From positions 1 through 64,000 of the forward strand of contig DATJTW010000076.1 of assembly GCA_035502995.1 (NCBI GenBank): a stretch of 64,000 nt of DNA, in the 5' to 3' direction. Shown piece after piece: positions 35,220-47,928 of this stretch. Position 1 is the stretch's first letter, and the number at the start of each line of letters is the position of its first letter. Position numbers and translations under genes: made by a program. Below the pieces are notes generated by a model. The model had not been told where the DNA came from. It saw only the letters and a list, made by a program, of their open reading frames with translations, and searched no databases. The stretch comes from CADEED01 sp035502995. GTDB lineage: Bacteria; Pseudomonadota; Gammaproteobacteria; Steroidobacterales; Steroidobacteraceae.

Positions 35220-36727
35220 GACCGGCTCCCGGACTTGCGGCCGGCCTTGCCACGCGATTTGCGTTTCGCACGCGCAGGCGCCGCGGCCGATGTCGACGCG
35301 GGCGGCAGCAGCGTGATGCCCTTCGACGTGAAGCGGAACGGCCGCACTTCGTCGGAATGCGGCATGCCGCGCGACTTGAGCACGTACAGGTTGCGCGTGC
35401 GCTGGCGGTCGATCGACTCGATGGCCACCAGGATCCACGTGTCCATCAGCGACGAGATCATCGCCTCGGTGTGCTCGAGCGACTGCGTGGGCGTGGTCAG
35501 GCTGGTGAACATCGCCGTGATGCCGCGCGTCTTCAGGTAGTCAATGACGCGCGTGAGCATGGAGCGCACGTCCGCGGTCGTGCCGACGGCCATGAGGTTC
35601 GTCACCGGGTCCATGACGACCACGTCGGGATCGTTGATCTCGACGGCGTGGTGCATCTCGACCAGGTGGGTCTCGAGGCCGTGGCGGCTGGGACGATCCG
35701 CATGGAACACCAGCAGGCCCTTGTCGACCCAGCGCTTCAGGTCGATGCCGGCCGACGCCATGTTGCGGATCATCTGCTGCGGCGATTCCTCGAACAGGAA
35801 GTACAGGCACTTCTCGCCGCGTGCGCAGGCCGCGTTGACGAAATGCGCGGACAGCGTGGTCTTGCCGGTGCCGGCGGTGCCGGACATCAGCACCGTGCTC
35901 GCGCGGTAGAAGCCCTGGCCGCCGAGCATCCCGTCGAGCTCGGGCAGGCCTGAGGAGATGCGCGACGACGGCGCCTCGTGCTCGAGCAGCAGCGAGGTGA
36001 CCGGCAGCACCGTGATGCCGTCGCGATCGATGAGGAACGGGTATTCGTTCGTGCCGTGCGTCGAGCCGCGGTACTTGACGACGCGGATGCGGCGCGTGCT
36101 GATCTGGTCGTGCACGCGGTGATCGAGCGAGATCACCGCGTCGGTGATGTATTCCTCGAGACCCTGGCGCGTGAACAACTGCTCGCCGCGCTCCGCCGTG
36201 ACGATCGTGGTCATCTTCTTGTCGCGCAGCCAGCGGAACAGCCGGCGCAGTTCGGCGCGCAGGATGCCGGTGTCCTTGAGACCGCCGAACAGCGTCTCGA
36301 TGGTGTCGAGCATGACGCGCCTGGCGCCGACTTGTTTAATCGCGTGATCGAGCCGCACGAACAGGCCCTCGAGATCGTATTCGCCGGTCTCTTCGATCTC
36401 CGAGCGGTCGACGTGCACGTAGTCGATGAGCAGCTTGCCCTCGGCGACCAGCTTGTCCAGGTCGTAGCCCAGCGAACGCACGTCCGCGGCGAGCTCCTCG
36501 GCGTTCTCTTCGAACGTGAGCAGCACGCCGGGCTCGTGATAACGCTGCGCGCCTTCCACGAGGAAGCTGACGCCGAGCAGCGTCTTGCCGGAACCGGGGC
36601 CACCGGAAACCAGCGTGGGTCGGCCGGCGGGCAGACCGCCGTGAGTGATGTCATCGAGACCCTGGATGCCCGTGCAGGCCTTGTCGATCGACCGATAGGA
36701 AGGAACAGATTTTTTCTTGACGCTCAT
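35216..36727 (-). CDS. kaiC: KaiC-like double-domain ATPase
   Basis: This 503-residue protein has two RecA-like KaiC domains. CI has Walker A GGPGSGKT (42-49) and the catalytic Glu pair EE (73-74). CII has GTAGTGKT (283-290) and EE (313-314). At the position of the cyanobacterial Ser431-Thr432 autophosphorylation pair it has Ser-Ser (about 425-426, in EAMISSLMDTW), then LYVLKSRGMPHSDEV. The end is a basic Ala/Ser/Arg/Lys tail, unlike the acidic peptide that KaiA grips. It heads an overlapping operon with two kaiB-like genes and a hybrid kinase. It is a KaiA-independent timing or stress regulator by analogy. Confidence 0.93.
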   Translation of the reverse strand: MSVKKKSVPSYRSIDKACTGIQGLDDITHGGLPAGRPTLVSGGPGSGKTLLGVSFLVEGAQRYHEPGVLLTFEENAEELAADVRSLGYDLDKLVAEGKLLIDYVHVDRSEIEETGEYDLEGLFVRLDHAIKQVGARRVMLDTIETLFGGLKDTGILRAELRRLFRWLRDKKMTTIVTAERGEQLFTRQGLEEYITDAVISLDHRVHDQISTRRIRVVKYRGSTHGTNEYPFLIDRDGITVLPVTSLLLEHEAPSSRISSGLPELDGMLGGQGFYRASTVLMSGTAGTGKTTLSAHFVNAACARGEKCLYFLFEESPQQMIRNMASAGIDLKRWVDKGLLVFHADRPSRHGLETHLVEMHHAVEINDPDVVVMDPVTNLMAVGTTADVRSMLTRVIDYLKTRGITAMFTSLTTPTQSLEHTEAMISSLMDTWILVAIESIDRQRTRNLYVLKSRGMPHSDEVRPFRFTSKGITLLPPASTSAAAPARAKRKSRGKAGRKSGSRS

Positions 36728-36905
36728 AGCCAGAAAAAGAGTTGGGTTGTTGGGTTATGCCCGCGAACGCACCCTTCCGGCCGCGCCGCGTATTTGCGCA
36801 AGATATTTATCGCGCGCCTATCGGACGAGTCTCACAATTTTGAGAGTCGTCGTCGGAGGATTCCGACATTCGGTTCGCAGCCGCCCGCCTGCGGCCGCGC
36901 GTGAT

Positions 36906-38393
36906 TCACTGCGTGAAGTCGAGCTTCTGCAATGAGGGTTTGCCGCTGGGGGCGAGGATGAGGTTCACCTTGACCGTGCCGTGCTCGCAGGGTAGTTCGA
37001 ACGTGCCCGACATCGCGTTGTCCGCGGTCGGCGCATCCGGTGCGCGGCAGGCGCCGGTCTTTTCCCTGAGCGCCGCGATGTCCGCATTGCGCAGGGTGGC
37101 GTCGCGGTCGAGGAAGAAGTTCATCGCGAACGCGGCCGGTTCGCTCATCACGTCGCCGCTGGCGTAGATGTGGACGGCGGCGTCGAGCATCGCGCGCAGC
37201 GCGGGCGACAGCGCGGCGGCGCGGACCGGGAAGGCGCCGGATTTCACCAGCAGGTTGGCCGCATCGCGCACGACGCGCGAGGCCGGCGCATACGTGCGAT
37301 TCGCGAACGCGAACACCGCGAGCGAGCGGTTCGGTACGAACAGCACGTTCGATCCATAGCCCGGCAGGCCACCCGAGTGCAGGAAGTGCTGGCCCAGGAT
37401 GCAGTCGTTCTGCGAGTGGACGCCGAAGCCGTATCCCGAGGAGCGCGCGCAGCCGGTGGCATCAAGCGGCGGGAAGGAGATGGTGTAGTTCGCCGGCCGC
37501 GTGATCTCGCGCACGCTCGCGCGGCGCAGGATCGGGCTCTCCGCGCCATCGCGCGGCGGCCACGCGGACAACACCCAGGCGACGTACTTCGCGTAGTCGT
37601 TCGCGCTGGTGGCGAGTCCGCCCATCGCGCCGAACGCGCCGGGACCGAGCGCCGGTTCCTCGCGCCACGCGTCGTTTTCCCAGCGATAGCCGATGGCGTG
37701 GTGCGCCTTCGGGATCGTCGCGATGTCGTAGGTGCTCGCGTCCATGCCCAGCGGCTTCAGGAAATTCGCGGTGATGTAGTCCGCGTAGTTGCGCTTCGCG
37801 ACGTTCGTGACGAGGCGGCCGACGAGCGCGTAGCCGAAGTTGGAGTATTCGTATCCCGTGCCGGGCGCCCGCGAGAACGGCACGCCGGCCGCGGCGAACG
37901 TCGTGAAGTCGTCTTCGCTCATCGGCAACTGGCGATCGCCCCACGGATCGTCGGTGACGAAGCCGGCGGCGTGCGACAGCAGGTCGCGCACGCGGATCTT
38001 CGGGCTGTCGGCGGTCGGGTATTTCCAGCGCGCGAGCTCCGGCAGGTACCTCTCGGCCGGCGCGTCGAGTTCGAGTTTTCCGGCGTCGCGCAGTTTCAGC
38101 GTGGCCAGTGCGGAGAATTGTTTGGACATCGACGCGATGCGGAACACGGTGTCTGCATCGACGGGTGTGTGCGTGGCGGTGTCCTGGATGCCGAGACCGC
38201 GCGTGTAGACGAGCTTCCCGTCATGCACGACCCCGAACACCAGGCCGGGCACGTGGTTCTCGGCCATGAACGCGGTGAACAGCGGGTCGAGCGAGGCCGC
38301 GACCTGCGGCACGTCGGCCGGTTCGGCGGCGGGCGCGCGCCAGGCGAGTGTCGAGAGGACCAGCAAACCGAAAAGTCGCGTCGCGTCGTTCAT
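36906..38393 (-). CDS. Exported serine hydrolase, class C beta-lactamase family
   Basis: This 495-residue protein has a signal peptide (about 1-23, ...WRAPAAE). It carries the serine beta-lactamase/DD-peptidase motifs: SMSK with nucleophile Ser88 and Lys91, YSN at 183-185, and HSGG as the third element (FLHSGGLPGYGS). It has an extra C-terminal domain of about 120 residues. Most such proteins are peptidases or esterases rather than true beta-lactamases, and the substrate cannot be told. It lies 8 bases after the Lrp-type regulator gene and is probably co-transcribed and controlled by it. Confidence 0.88.
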   Translation of the reverse strand: MNDATRLFGLLVLSTLAWRAPAAEPADVPQVAASLDPLFTAFMAENHVPGLVFGVVHDGKLVYTRGLGIQDTATHTPVDADTVFRIASMSKQFSALATLKLRDAGKLELDAPAERYLPELARWKYPTADSPKIRVRDLLSHAAGFVTDDPWGDRQLPMSEDDFTTFAAAGVPFSRAPGTGYEYSNFGYALVGRLVTNVAKRNYADYITANFLKPLGMDASTYDIATIPKAHHAIGYRWENDAWREEPALGPGAFGAMGGLATSANDYAKYVAWVLSAWPPRDGAESPILRRASVREITRPANYTISFPPLDATGCARSSGYGFGVHSQNDCILGQHFLHSGGLPGYGSNVLFVPNRSLAVFAFANRTYAPASRVVRDAANLLVKSGAFPVRAAALSPALRAMLDAAVHIYASGDVMSEPAAFAMNFFLDRDATLRNADIAALREKTGACRAPDAPTADNAMSGTFELPCEHGTVKVNLILAPSGKPSLQKLDFTQ

Positions 38394-38401
38394 GTCACGT
38401 C

Positions 38402-38908
38402 CTATCGCGGGATGGGCGGCGCCGCGCGCTGGAACACCGGCTTGATCGCGAGGCCGGACTGGATGCGCGACACGCCGGGGATCCGCGTCAGCACGTCGAG
38501 CATGAAGCGCTGATAACTCGGCAGGTCGGGCACGACGATGCGCAACACGTAGTCCGCTTCGCCGGTCATGAGGTAGCAGCTCATGACCTCGGGCACGTCG
38601 GCGATGCGTCGCTCGAACACCTTCAAGGTTTCTTCGACCTGGCGTTCGAGCGACACCCAGACGTACATCGTGATGCCGAAGCCCAGCTTCTGTTCGTCGA
38701 ACTGCGCGGAGTAACCTGTGATCAGGCCGTCCGACTCGAGCCGGCGGATGCGGCGCAACGTGGGCGTCAGCGACAGGCCGATCTGCTCGGCGAGATCGCG
38801 CCAGCTGATCCGACCGTCTTTGGACAGAATCTGCATGATTTTTGCGTCGACCTTGTCCAGCTTTTCCACGTTCGCACCCGTCGCAGGCCTTGTTTTTGGC
38901 GCAAACAT
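38402..38908 (-). CDS. Lrp/AsnC-family transcriptional regulator
   Basis: This 168-residue protein has an N-terminal helix-turn-helix (about 16-75: KLDKVDAKIMQILSKDGR, SLTPTLRRIRRLESDGLI). A RAM ligand-binding domain follows (about 85-155: VMSCYLMTGEADYVLRIVV), which usually senses amino acids. It is divergent from metF across 102 bases that hold an inverted repeat with TTGGCGC arms, a candidate operator. With the serine hydrolase downstream, the arrangement suggests control of its own operon and possibly of metF-metH. Confidence 0.92.
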   Translation of the reverse strand: MFAPKTRPATGANVEKLDKVDAKIMQILSKDGRISWRDLAEQIGLSLTPTLRRIRRLESDGLITGYSAQFDEQKLGFGITMYVWVSLERQVEETLKVFERRIADVPEVMSCYLMTGEADYVLRIVVPDLPSYQRFMLDVLTRIPGVSRIQSGLAIKPVFQRAAPPIPR

Positions 38909-38936
38909 GCTAAAACGTGGCCCGCGTTAGTCAAGG

Positions 38937-38956
38937 ATTGGCGCCCCTGCGCCAAT
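38937..38956. promoter_or_regulatory. Candidate operator between lrp-type gene and metF
   Basis: ATTGGCGC and GCGCCAAT form a perfect 8-bp inverted repeat around CCCT. A further TTTTTGGCGCAAA lies near 38892, at the start of the regulator gene. Position between divergent genes suggests regulation, but the bound protein is not known. Confidence 0.45.
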
Positions 38957-39010
38957 GGGGGTGCGTTAGGCTACGCATCACGTAACCGTATGACTGCCAT
39001 CAGGAATTCC

Positions 39011-39885
39011 ATGACACGGAAGCCCGTCTCCGTTTCCTTCGAGTTTTTCCCGCCCGGCGACGAGGCGATGGAGAAAACGCTCTGGGAATCGATCCGCTAC
39101 CTCGAACCGCTGCAGCCGACCTTCGTCTCCGTGACGTACGGCGCCGACGGCTCGACGCGCGAACGTACTCACAATGTCGTCTCGCGCGTGCAGAAGGAAA
39201 CGTCGCTGACCTGCGTGCCGCACCTGACCTGCATCGGCGCGAGCCGCGGTGAAGTGTTGGACATCGCGCGCAAGTACTGGGACCAGGGCATCCGCCACAT
39301 CGTCGCGCTGCGCGGCGATGCGCCGGCCGGCACGGTGAAGTACGAGCCGCGCGCCGATGGGTTCGCATACGCCGCGGATCTCGTGGAAGGCCTGAAGACC
39401 GTCGGCGACTTCGAGATCTCCGTCGCCGCGTATCCGGAAAAGCATCCGGAAGCGCCGAGCCTCGAGTTCGACCTCGACAACCTCAAGCGCAAGATCGACG
39501 CCGGCGCCAACCGCGCGATCACGCAGTTCTTCTACGACACCGAATTGTTCCTGCGCTTCCGCGACGCCTGCGCGGCGCGCGGCATCGACGCGCCGATCGT
39601 GCCGGGCATCCTGCCGATCACGCGCTTCCCGCAGGTCACGCGCTTCGCGAAGCGTTGCGGTGCCTCGATCCCCGAATGGCTGGAGCATCGCTTCGACGGC
39701 CTCGAGGAGAATCCCGAGACGCGCAAGCTGATCTCGGCGGCGGTCGCCATCGAGCAGGTGCACCTGCTGCAGCGGCACGGCATCGAGCAGTTCCATTTCT
39801 ACACGCTGAACCGCTCCGAGCTGACGTACGCGATCTGCCACGCGCTCGGCGTGCGGCCGAAGCAGCTCGATCGCAAGGTGGGTTG

Positions 39886-39886
<1 letters not shown>
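39011..39886 (+). CDS. metF: 5,10-methylenetetrahydrofolate reductase
   Basis: This 291-residue enzyme reduces methylene-THF to methyl-THF with an FAD cofactor, the methyl donor for MetH. It shows the family hallmarks SFEFFPPGDEAMEKTL, FVSVTYGADGSTRERT, HLTCIGASRGEVL, IVALRGDAP, ITQFFYDTELFLRFRD, VPGILPI and LYTLNRSEL-like FHFYTLNRSELT near the end. ATG 39011 with AGGAA just upstream is chosen; ATG 38990 in the same frame is possible. Its stop overlaps the metH start (TGATG), coupling the two steps of one pathway. Confidence 0.95.
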
Positions 39887-43602
<3,716 letters not shown>

Positions 43603-43605
<3 letters not shown>

Positions 43606-43645
43606 TGGGGACAGTCCCCATTTCCTAGCAAAAGGGGACAGTCAC
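43603..43645 (+). repeat. Palindromic repeat, copy C (+ orientation)
   Basis: It begins with metH's TAA: TAATGGGGACAGTCCCC, ATTTCCTAGCAAAA, GGGGACAGTCAC. It faces copy D and together they enclose the DUF1080 and DMT genes. Confidence 0.9.
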
Positions 43646-43673
43646 GGGCGATCGGTAGCGTCGACGGCGATGT

Positions 43674-44534
43674 TCAGTCGAAGTACTTCCGATACTCCTT
43701 CGGCATCGCCTCGATGTTTCTGATCTCCAGATCGCGGTAGAACACCTCCGCCGCCTCGCTCTGGATCTGCAGCTTCCCGCCCGTCATCGGCACGTACTGC
43801 CCGTTCTCCTCGAACCGCGCGTTCGCCAGCGCCATCACGACCTTGCCGTTGACGACGTGCACGCAATCGTCCTGGTAACAAACCAGCTCGATGGTGTTCC
43901 ACTCGCCGGGCTTGTCCTGGTCGCTGCCGGCCAGCGCATGGTTGTTGGGCGCGCGGAACTTCGTCCACGGCGCCGCCGGGTTCCAGCGCGGCGCTTCCTC
44001 GCCGGCTTTCTTCGGATCGACGCGGATGTCGAACGCCGATGTCGCCTGCGTCCAGTACTCGCCGATGCCGTGCTCGATGACCTGGAACTCCTGCGACAGC
44101 GCCCAGGATTTCCAGTACTCGACGCCGAGCGGTCCACGGCTGTGGTACAGGATTCCCGAATCCTTCGGCTCGTTCAGCCGCGGCTCCCACTTCTTCTCGC
44201 CCCACTTGAACTGCGCGCGGAAGCGGTAGTTGGAGTACTCGTCCTTCGTCTGCAGGCAGCCGTAGATCTCGCCGGTGATGCGCAGCACGGGTTTGCCATC
44301 CTGTTCGATGACTGAGAACACGGTCTGGCCGGGCGGGTTCAATCCCACCGGCTTCAGATCCGCGGGCGCGCCGCCCTTGATGACGCCGAGGATCTCGTCC
44401 CCGCGCCAGCTCAGATAGACATCGAACTTCGACAGGGACTTGTCGAGCAACGGTGTCCAGCCGGAACCGGCGGCGGCAGCCACCGACGACCAGGCGAGCA
44501 ATGGCAAGAACACGGGCAACAGCAGACGCTTCAT
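43674..44534 (-). CDS. Exported DUF1080 (3-keto-disaccharide hydrolase-like) protein
   Basis: This 286-residue protein starts at MKRLLLPVFLPLLAW; the frame is open further upstream but this start gives a clean signal peptide (about 1-22). One concanavalin-like DUF1080 domain follows: WTPLLDKSLSKFDVYLSWRG, ITGEIYGCLQTKDEYSNY, FRAQFKWGEKKWEPR, DSGILYHSRGP, WNTIELVCYQDDCVHVVNG and LQIQSEAAEVFYRDLEIRNI. Family members bind or cleave sugars, some as 3-ketoglycoside hydrolases. No glycan genes are nearby. It is divergent from the DMT gene and lies between repeats C and D. Confidence 0.88.
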   Translation of the reverse strand: MKRLLLPVFLPLLAWSSVAAAAGSGWTPLLDKSLSKFDVYLSWRGDEILGVIKGGAPADLKPVGLNPPGQTVFSVIEQDGKPVLRITGEIYGCLQTKDEYSNYRFRAQFKWGEKKWEPRLNEPKDSGILYHSRGPLGVEYWKSWALSQEFQVIEHGIGEYWTQATSAFDIRVDPKKAGEEAPRWNPAAPWTKFRAPNNHALAGSDQDKPGEWNTIELVCYQDDCVHVVNGKVVMALANARFEENGQYVPMTGGKLQIQSEAAEVFYRDLEIRNIEAMPKEYRKYFD

Positions 44535-44626
44535 CGGATCCCCTTCGCCGCGACAGGCGGCGCGACACTGTAAGCGATGTCCGGCCGGACGAGGCAAACT
44601 ACGGCCTTCGTTCGAGGGCCCCCATC

Positions 44627-45049
44627 ATGCAAATGCTCTGGCTCGGCGTCGCGATCGCCGCCACCGTCGCGTATCACATCGTCATGAAGCTCACGCCGGC
44701 CGGCGCGAGTCCGTTCCTGTCGCTGGCCGTGACCTACGGCATCGGCGCGCTCACGTTCGCGCTGGTCTACGCCGTGTTGCCCGGCGGGCCGACGCTGCGC
44801 GCCGGATTTTCGGGACTGAACTGGACGGCCTTCGCGTTGGCGATCGCCGTGGTCGGTCTGGACGTGGGCTTCCTGCTGCTCTACCGCGGCGGGTTCGACG
44901 TGAGCCTCGGGCAGATCATCACGCAGTCGGCCGCGGCGTTGTTGCTCGTGCTGATCGGCGTGGCGTTTTTCGCGGAGAAGTTGTCGCTGGCGAATATCGC
45001 GGGAATCTTGCTGTGCGTGGTTGGCCTGGTGCTGATCAACCGGAAGTAG
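44627..45049 (+). CDS. Half-size DMT/EamA-type membrane protein
   Basis: This 140-residue protein has about five membrane helices: an N-terminal one (LWLGVAIAATVAYHIVM), then LAVTYGIGALTFALVYAVL, FALAIAVVGLDVGFLLLYRG, QSAAALLLVLIGVAFF and NIAGILLCVVGLVLI, the last resembling the EamA C-terminal helix. That is half of a ten-helix EamA transporter, so it may work as a dimer in the manner of small multidrug resistance-type proteins. The substrate is unknown. ATG 44627 fits the first helix. It lies 23 bases before repeat D. Confidence 0.8.
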   Translation: MQMLWLGVAIAATVAYHIVMKLTPAGASPFLSLAVTYGIGALTFALVYAVLPGGPTLRAGFSGLNWTAFALAIAVVGLDVGFLLLYRGGFDVSLGQIITQSAAALLLVLIGVAFFAEKLSLANIAGILLCVVGLVLINRK

Positions 45050-45072
45050 CGAACCCCGGCCGGCAGGCAACG

Positions 45073-45115
45073 GTGACTGTCCCCGTTTGCCAGGAAACGG
45101 GGACTGTCCCCATTA
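45073..45115 (-). repeat. Palindromic repeat, copy D (- orientation)
   Basis: On the - strand: TAATGGGGACAGTCCCC, GTTTCCTGGCAAAC, GGGGACAGTCAC. Its TAA (45113-45115) is the stop of the amidohydrolase gene. Its stem GTCCCCGTTT/AAACGGGGAC is perfect, with a base change that restores pairing relative to copies A-C. Confidence 0.9.
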
Positions 45116-46507
45116 CGGCAGCTTGAGGGGCAGGCCGCCCTTGATCACCACGGCGACATCCTGCAACGCCGAGATATCCGCGAGCGGATCCTTCTTCACC
45201 GCGATCAGGTCGCCGAACTTCTTCGGCTCCAGCGACCCGATGTCCGCATCCCACCCCATGTAATGCGCCGCGACCGACGTCGCGGCCTTGATCGCCTGCA
45301 TCGGCGTCATCCCGCGCTGGACCATGATCGGGAACTGCCGCGCGTTCAGTCCGTGTGGATAGACGGCCGAGTCGGTGCCGAACACGATCGGCACGCCGGC
45401 CTTCACGGCCTTCGTGAACGCCTGGCGCTGGATCTCCGTCGTCTCGACGTTCTTGCGCAGGAATTCCTCCGGCCAGTGCTGGCGGCGGCCCTCGGTGTCG
45501 ATGTAGTCGCCGTTGTACACGTCCATCGAGAACGCGACATTGCCGCGCTTCAGCGCCGCCGCGATGCCGGCATCGCCGAGATACGACGCATGCTCGATCG
45601 TGTCCGCGCCGGCCGCGATCGCCATCAGGATCGACTTCTCGCCGTGCGCGTGCGCGGCGACCTTGCGGCCCGAGGCATGCGCCACCTCGACCACCGCCGC
45701 GATGTCTTCCTGCGTCATCTCCGGCGCACCGGGTTCGCTGTCGAACGCCAGCACCGCGCCGGAGGCGATGACCTTCAGCAGGTCCGAGCCCGCGTTCACC
45801 AGGTCCTGCGCCCGCGCACGGAACTCGTCCGGGTCGTGCGCAACGCCGGCATGAAAGCGCGCGCTGTCCGGCGGCTCCTTGAACCCGGGCACGTACAGGT
45901 CGCCGCCGCCGTGTTCGATCGTGAGGTACGGGCCGCTGGCCTGGATGCGCGGGCCGATCGCGCGGCCCTTGTCGATCTCGTCGCGCAGCGCGTAGTCCGT
46001 GCCCATGACATACGTGCCGACGTTGCGCGCGCCCGTGAACCCGGCGAGCACCGTCGCCGCGGCGTTCTCCTTGCCGAGGCGCATCGTCTCTTCGTCGCTG
46101 CGCTTGAACAGCACCGTCAGGTCCGAGGTGTCCTCGGGCCGGTCGGTGAGGTGCGTGTGCATGTCGATCAGGCCGGGCAGGCAGGTGTAGTCGGAGAGAT
46201 CGAGGATCGGCACCAGCGCGTTCGCGGCGGCTTGTTTGCCCGCGTCGTCGGTGAGGCTGACGATGCGGCCGTCGCGGATGATGACCAGCGTGTTCCGGCG
46301 CGCGGTCGCGCCGACGCCGTCGATCAACCGGCCGCAGCGCACGCCGAGCGTGCCGCTGTCCGGCGTGAACGGCACCTGGCGCAGGACGACCGGCACGCGC
46401 AGCGATTGCGGCGGCAACGCGCAGCTCGTCAACAGGGCGGCGGCCGCGGCGGCAAAGGCCAGCGCAACGGCAGGGGCGAGTGGCAAACGGGCGCGGTGTC
46501 TTGGCAT
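45113..46507 (-). CDS. Amidohydrolase-family lipoprotein
   Basis: This 464-residue protein has a lipoprotein signal ending in LLTSC (Cys about residue 29). The mature part is a metal-dependent amidohydrolase of the imidazolonepropionase/prolidase-like group: LPGLIDMHTHLTD with the metal-binding HxH, GFTGARNVGTY, VAAHAHGEKSI, DTIEHASYLGDAG, VPIVFGTDSAVYPHG and GSLEPKKFGDLIAV. It probably hydrolyses dipeptides or related amides in the periplasm. It follows the pirin gene by 13 bases. Its stop lies in repeat D. Confidence 0.9.
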   Translation of the reverse strand: MPRHRARLPLAPAVALAFAAAAAALLTSCALPPQSLRVPVVLRQVPFTPDSGTLGVRCGRLIDGVGATARRNTLVIIRDGRIVSLTDDAGKQAAANALVPILDLSDYTCLPGLIDMHTHLTDRPEDTSDLTVLFKRSDEETMRLGKENAAATVLAGFTGARNVGTYVMGTDYALRDEIDKGRAIGPRIQASGPYLTIEHGGGDLYVPGFKEPPDSARFHAGVAHDPDEFRARAQDLVNAGSDLLKVIASGAVLAFDSEPGAPEMTQEDIAAVVEVAHASGRKVAAHAHGEKSILMAIAAGADTIEHASYLGDAGIAAALKRGNVAFSMDVYNGDYIDTEGRRQHWPEEFLRKNVETTEIQRQAFTKAVKAGVPIVFGTDSAVYPHGLNARQFPIMVQRGMTPMQAIKAATSVAAHYMGWDADIGSLEPKKFGDLIAVKKDPLADISALQDVAVVIKGGLPLKLP

Positions 46508-46520
46508 GCGGAACCCGACG

Positions 46521-47375
46521 TCAGTTGAGCGGGATGAATTCCTGGTTGTCGAAGTCCGGCAGCTTCAGTCGGCCGGCGCGCCAGTCGGCCTTCGCCTGCT
46601 CGATGCGCGCCTTCGACGAGGAGACGAAGTTCCATTCGATGAAGCGTTCGCCGACGGGCTCGCCGCCGAGGCCCATGACCGTGGACGGCCGCGTCGCGGT
46701 GAAGGTGGTGTCTTCGCCGGCGTCGAACACCAGCATCTTGCCCGCGCCGTAGCGCTGGCCGCGCAGCTCGATCTCGCCGCTGACGACGTACAGCGCGCGT
46801 TCGGATGAGTCGGCCGGCAACGCGCGGCGCGCGCCGTTGTCGAGCTCCCAATGCAGGTAGAACAGCGGGGAATGCGTCTTGACGGCGGATTTCAGGCCGA
46901 AGGCGGCACCCGCGAGCAGCCGCGTGCGCGCGCCGGTCTCCGTGTGCAGCGGCAAGGCGTCGGCGCCGTAGTGATCGAACGTGGGCGCGGTCTCTTCCGC
47001 CTCGTCCGGCAATGCCACCCACGCCTGCAGGCCGTGCAGGTCGCCGCCCATCGCGCGTGCCTTCTCGAACCGCTCGGAGTGCGTGATGCCGCGGCCCGCG
47101 GTCATCCAGTTCACTTCGTTCGGCTGGATCGCCTGCTGAACCGCGAGACTGTCGCGATGCATGATCTCGCCGGCGAACAGGTAGGTGACGGTGGACAGAC
47201 CGATGTGCGGATGCGGCCGCACGTCGACGGTCTTCGGGATGCCGGGCGGGAAAGTGACCGGGCCGATGTGATCGAAGAAGATGAACGGGCCGACCATGTG
47301 CCGGCGGGTGAACGGCAACACGCGACCGACTTCGAACCCGCCGAGGTCGCGACGCCGCTGGTCGATGACATCCAT
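46521..47375 (-). CDS. Pirin-family protein
   Basis: This 284-residue bicupin protein has the pirin metal set in the N-terminal cupin: His55 and His57 in RPHPHIGLST, His99 and Glu101 in AGRGITHSER. Typical family stretches are GPFIFFDHIGPV, GLQAWVALP and YVVSGEIELRGQ. Some pirins are quercetin dioxygenases; others act as redox-linked regulators. The role here is open. It leads a two-gene operon with the amidohydrolase. Confidence 0.92.
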   Translation of the reverse strand: MDVIDQRRRDLGGFEVGRVLPFTRRHMVGPFIFFDHIGPVTFPPGIPKTVDVRPHPHIGLSTVTYLFAGEIMHRDSLAVQQAIQPNEVNWMTAGRGITHSERFEKARAMGGDLHGLQAWVALPDEAEETAPTFDHYGADALPLHTETGARTRLLAGAAFGLKSAVKTHSPLFYLHWELDNGARRALPADSSERALYVVSGEIELRGQRYGAGKMLVFDAGEDTTFTATRPSTVMGLGGEPVGERFIEWNFVSSSKARIEQAKADWRAGRLKLPDFDNQEFIPLN

Positions 47376-47447
47376 GCCGCATCGTAGCCCGACGGTTGAC
47401 GGGGTGCGAGCCGGGGGCGATCCTGCGGCGCCATTTCAGGGGGCTTC

Positions 47448-47918
47448 ATGGCGTCCGCCGCGCGATCGATCAAACATTCCACGTTCGTCATCGAACGCAA
47501 ACTCGACTTCGATCCGGCCGTCGTCTATCGCGCCTGGACCGAGCCCGCCGTGAAGGCGCGCTGGTTCAACGGTCCGCCGGACAAGTGGACGGAGCAGGTG
47601 CGCGAGATGGACGTGCGCGTCGGCGGGCGCGACCGGCTGGTGGGCAAGTTCGTGGACGGATCGGAGTCGCGGTTCGACAGCGTCTATCTCGAGGTCGTGC
47701 CCGACAAGCGGCTCGTGTATTCGTACGAGATGCACTGGCAGGGGAAGAAGATCTCGGTGTCGCTGGCCAGCATTGAGTTCCCCGCGTTCGGCCGCGGCAC
47801 GCGGCTGGTGGTCACCGAGCAGCACGCGTTCCTCGACGGGTTCGAGGATGGCGGGAGTCGGGAGCGGGGGACGCAGACCTTGATGGACAACCTGGAGCGG
47901 GTGCTGCGCGGGGAGTAG
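47448..47918 (+). CDS. AHSA1/START (SRPBCC)-domain protein
   Basis: This 156-residue single-domain protein begins STFVIERKLDFDPAVVYRA and has WTEPAVKARWFNGPPDKW, YLEVVPDKRLVYSYEM and GGSRERGTQTLMDNLERVL, all typical of the Aha1-like SRPBCC family. The fold makes a deep pocket for hydrophobic ligands. Most bacterial members lack a known function. It stands alone between two genes of the other strand and ends at a large perfect inverted repeat. Confidence 0.9.
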   Translation: MASAARSIKHSTFVIERKLDFDPAVVYRAWTEPAVKARWFNGPPDKWTEQVREMDVRVGGRDRLVGKFVDGSESRFDSVYLEVVPDKRLVYSYEMHWQGKKISVSLASIEFPAFGRGTRLVVTEQHAFLDGFEDGGSRERGTQTLMDNLERVLRGE

Positions 47919-47928
47919 TCGAGTAGTC

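Noticed and set aside
38348..39010. Long N-terminal extension of the metF frame
   Set aside because: It overlaps the lrp-type gene on the other strand and is Arg/His-rich; the family begins near 39011.
39655..39885. Upstream extension of the metH frame
   Set aside because: It overlaps the end of metF; the ATG overlapping metF's stop fits the family start.
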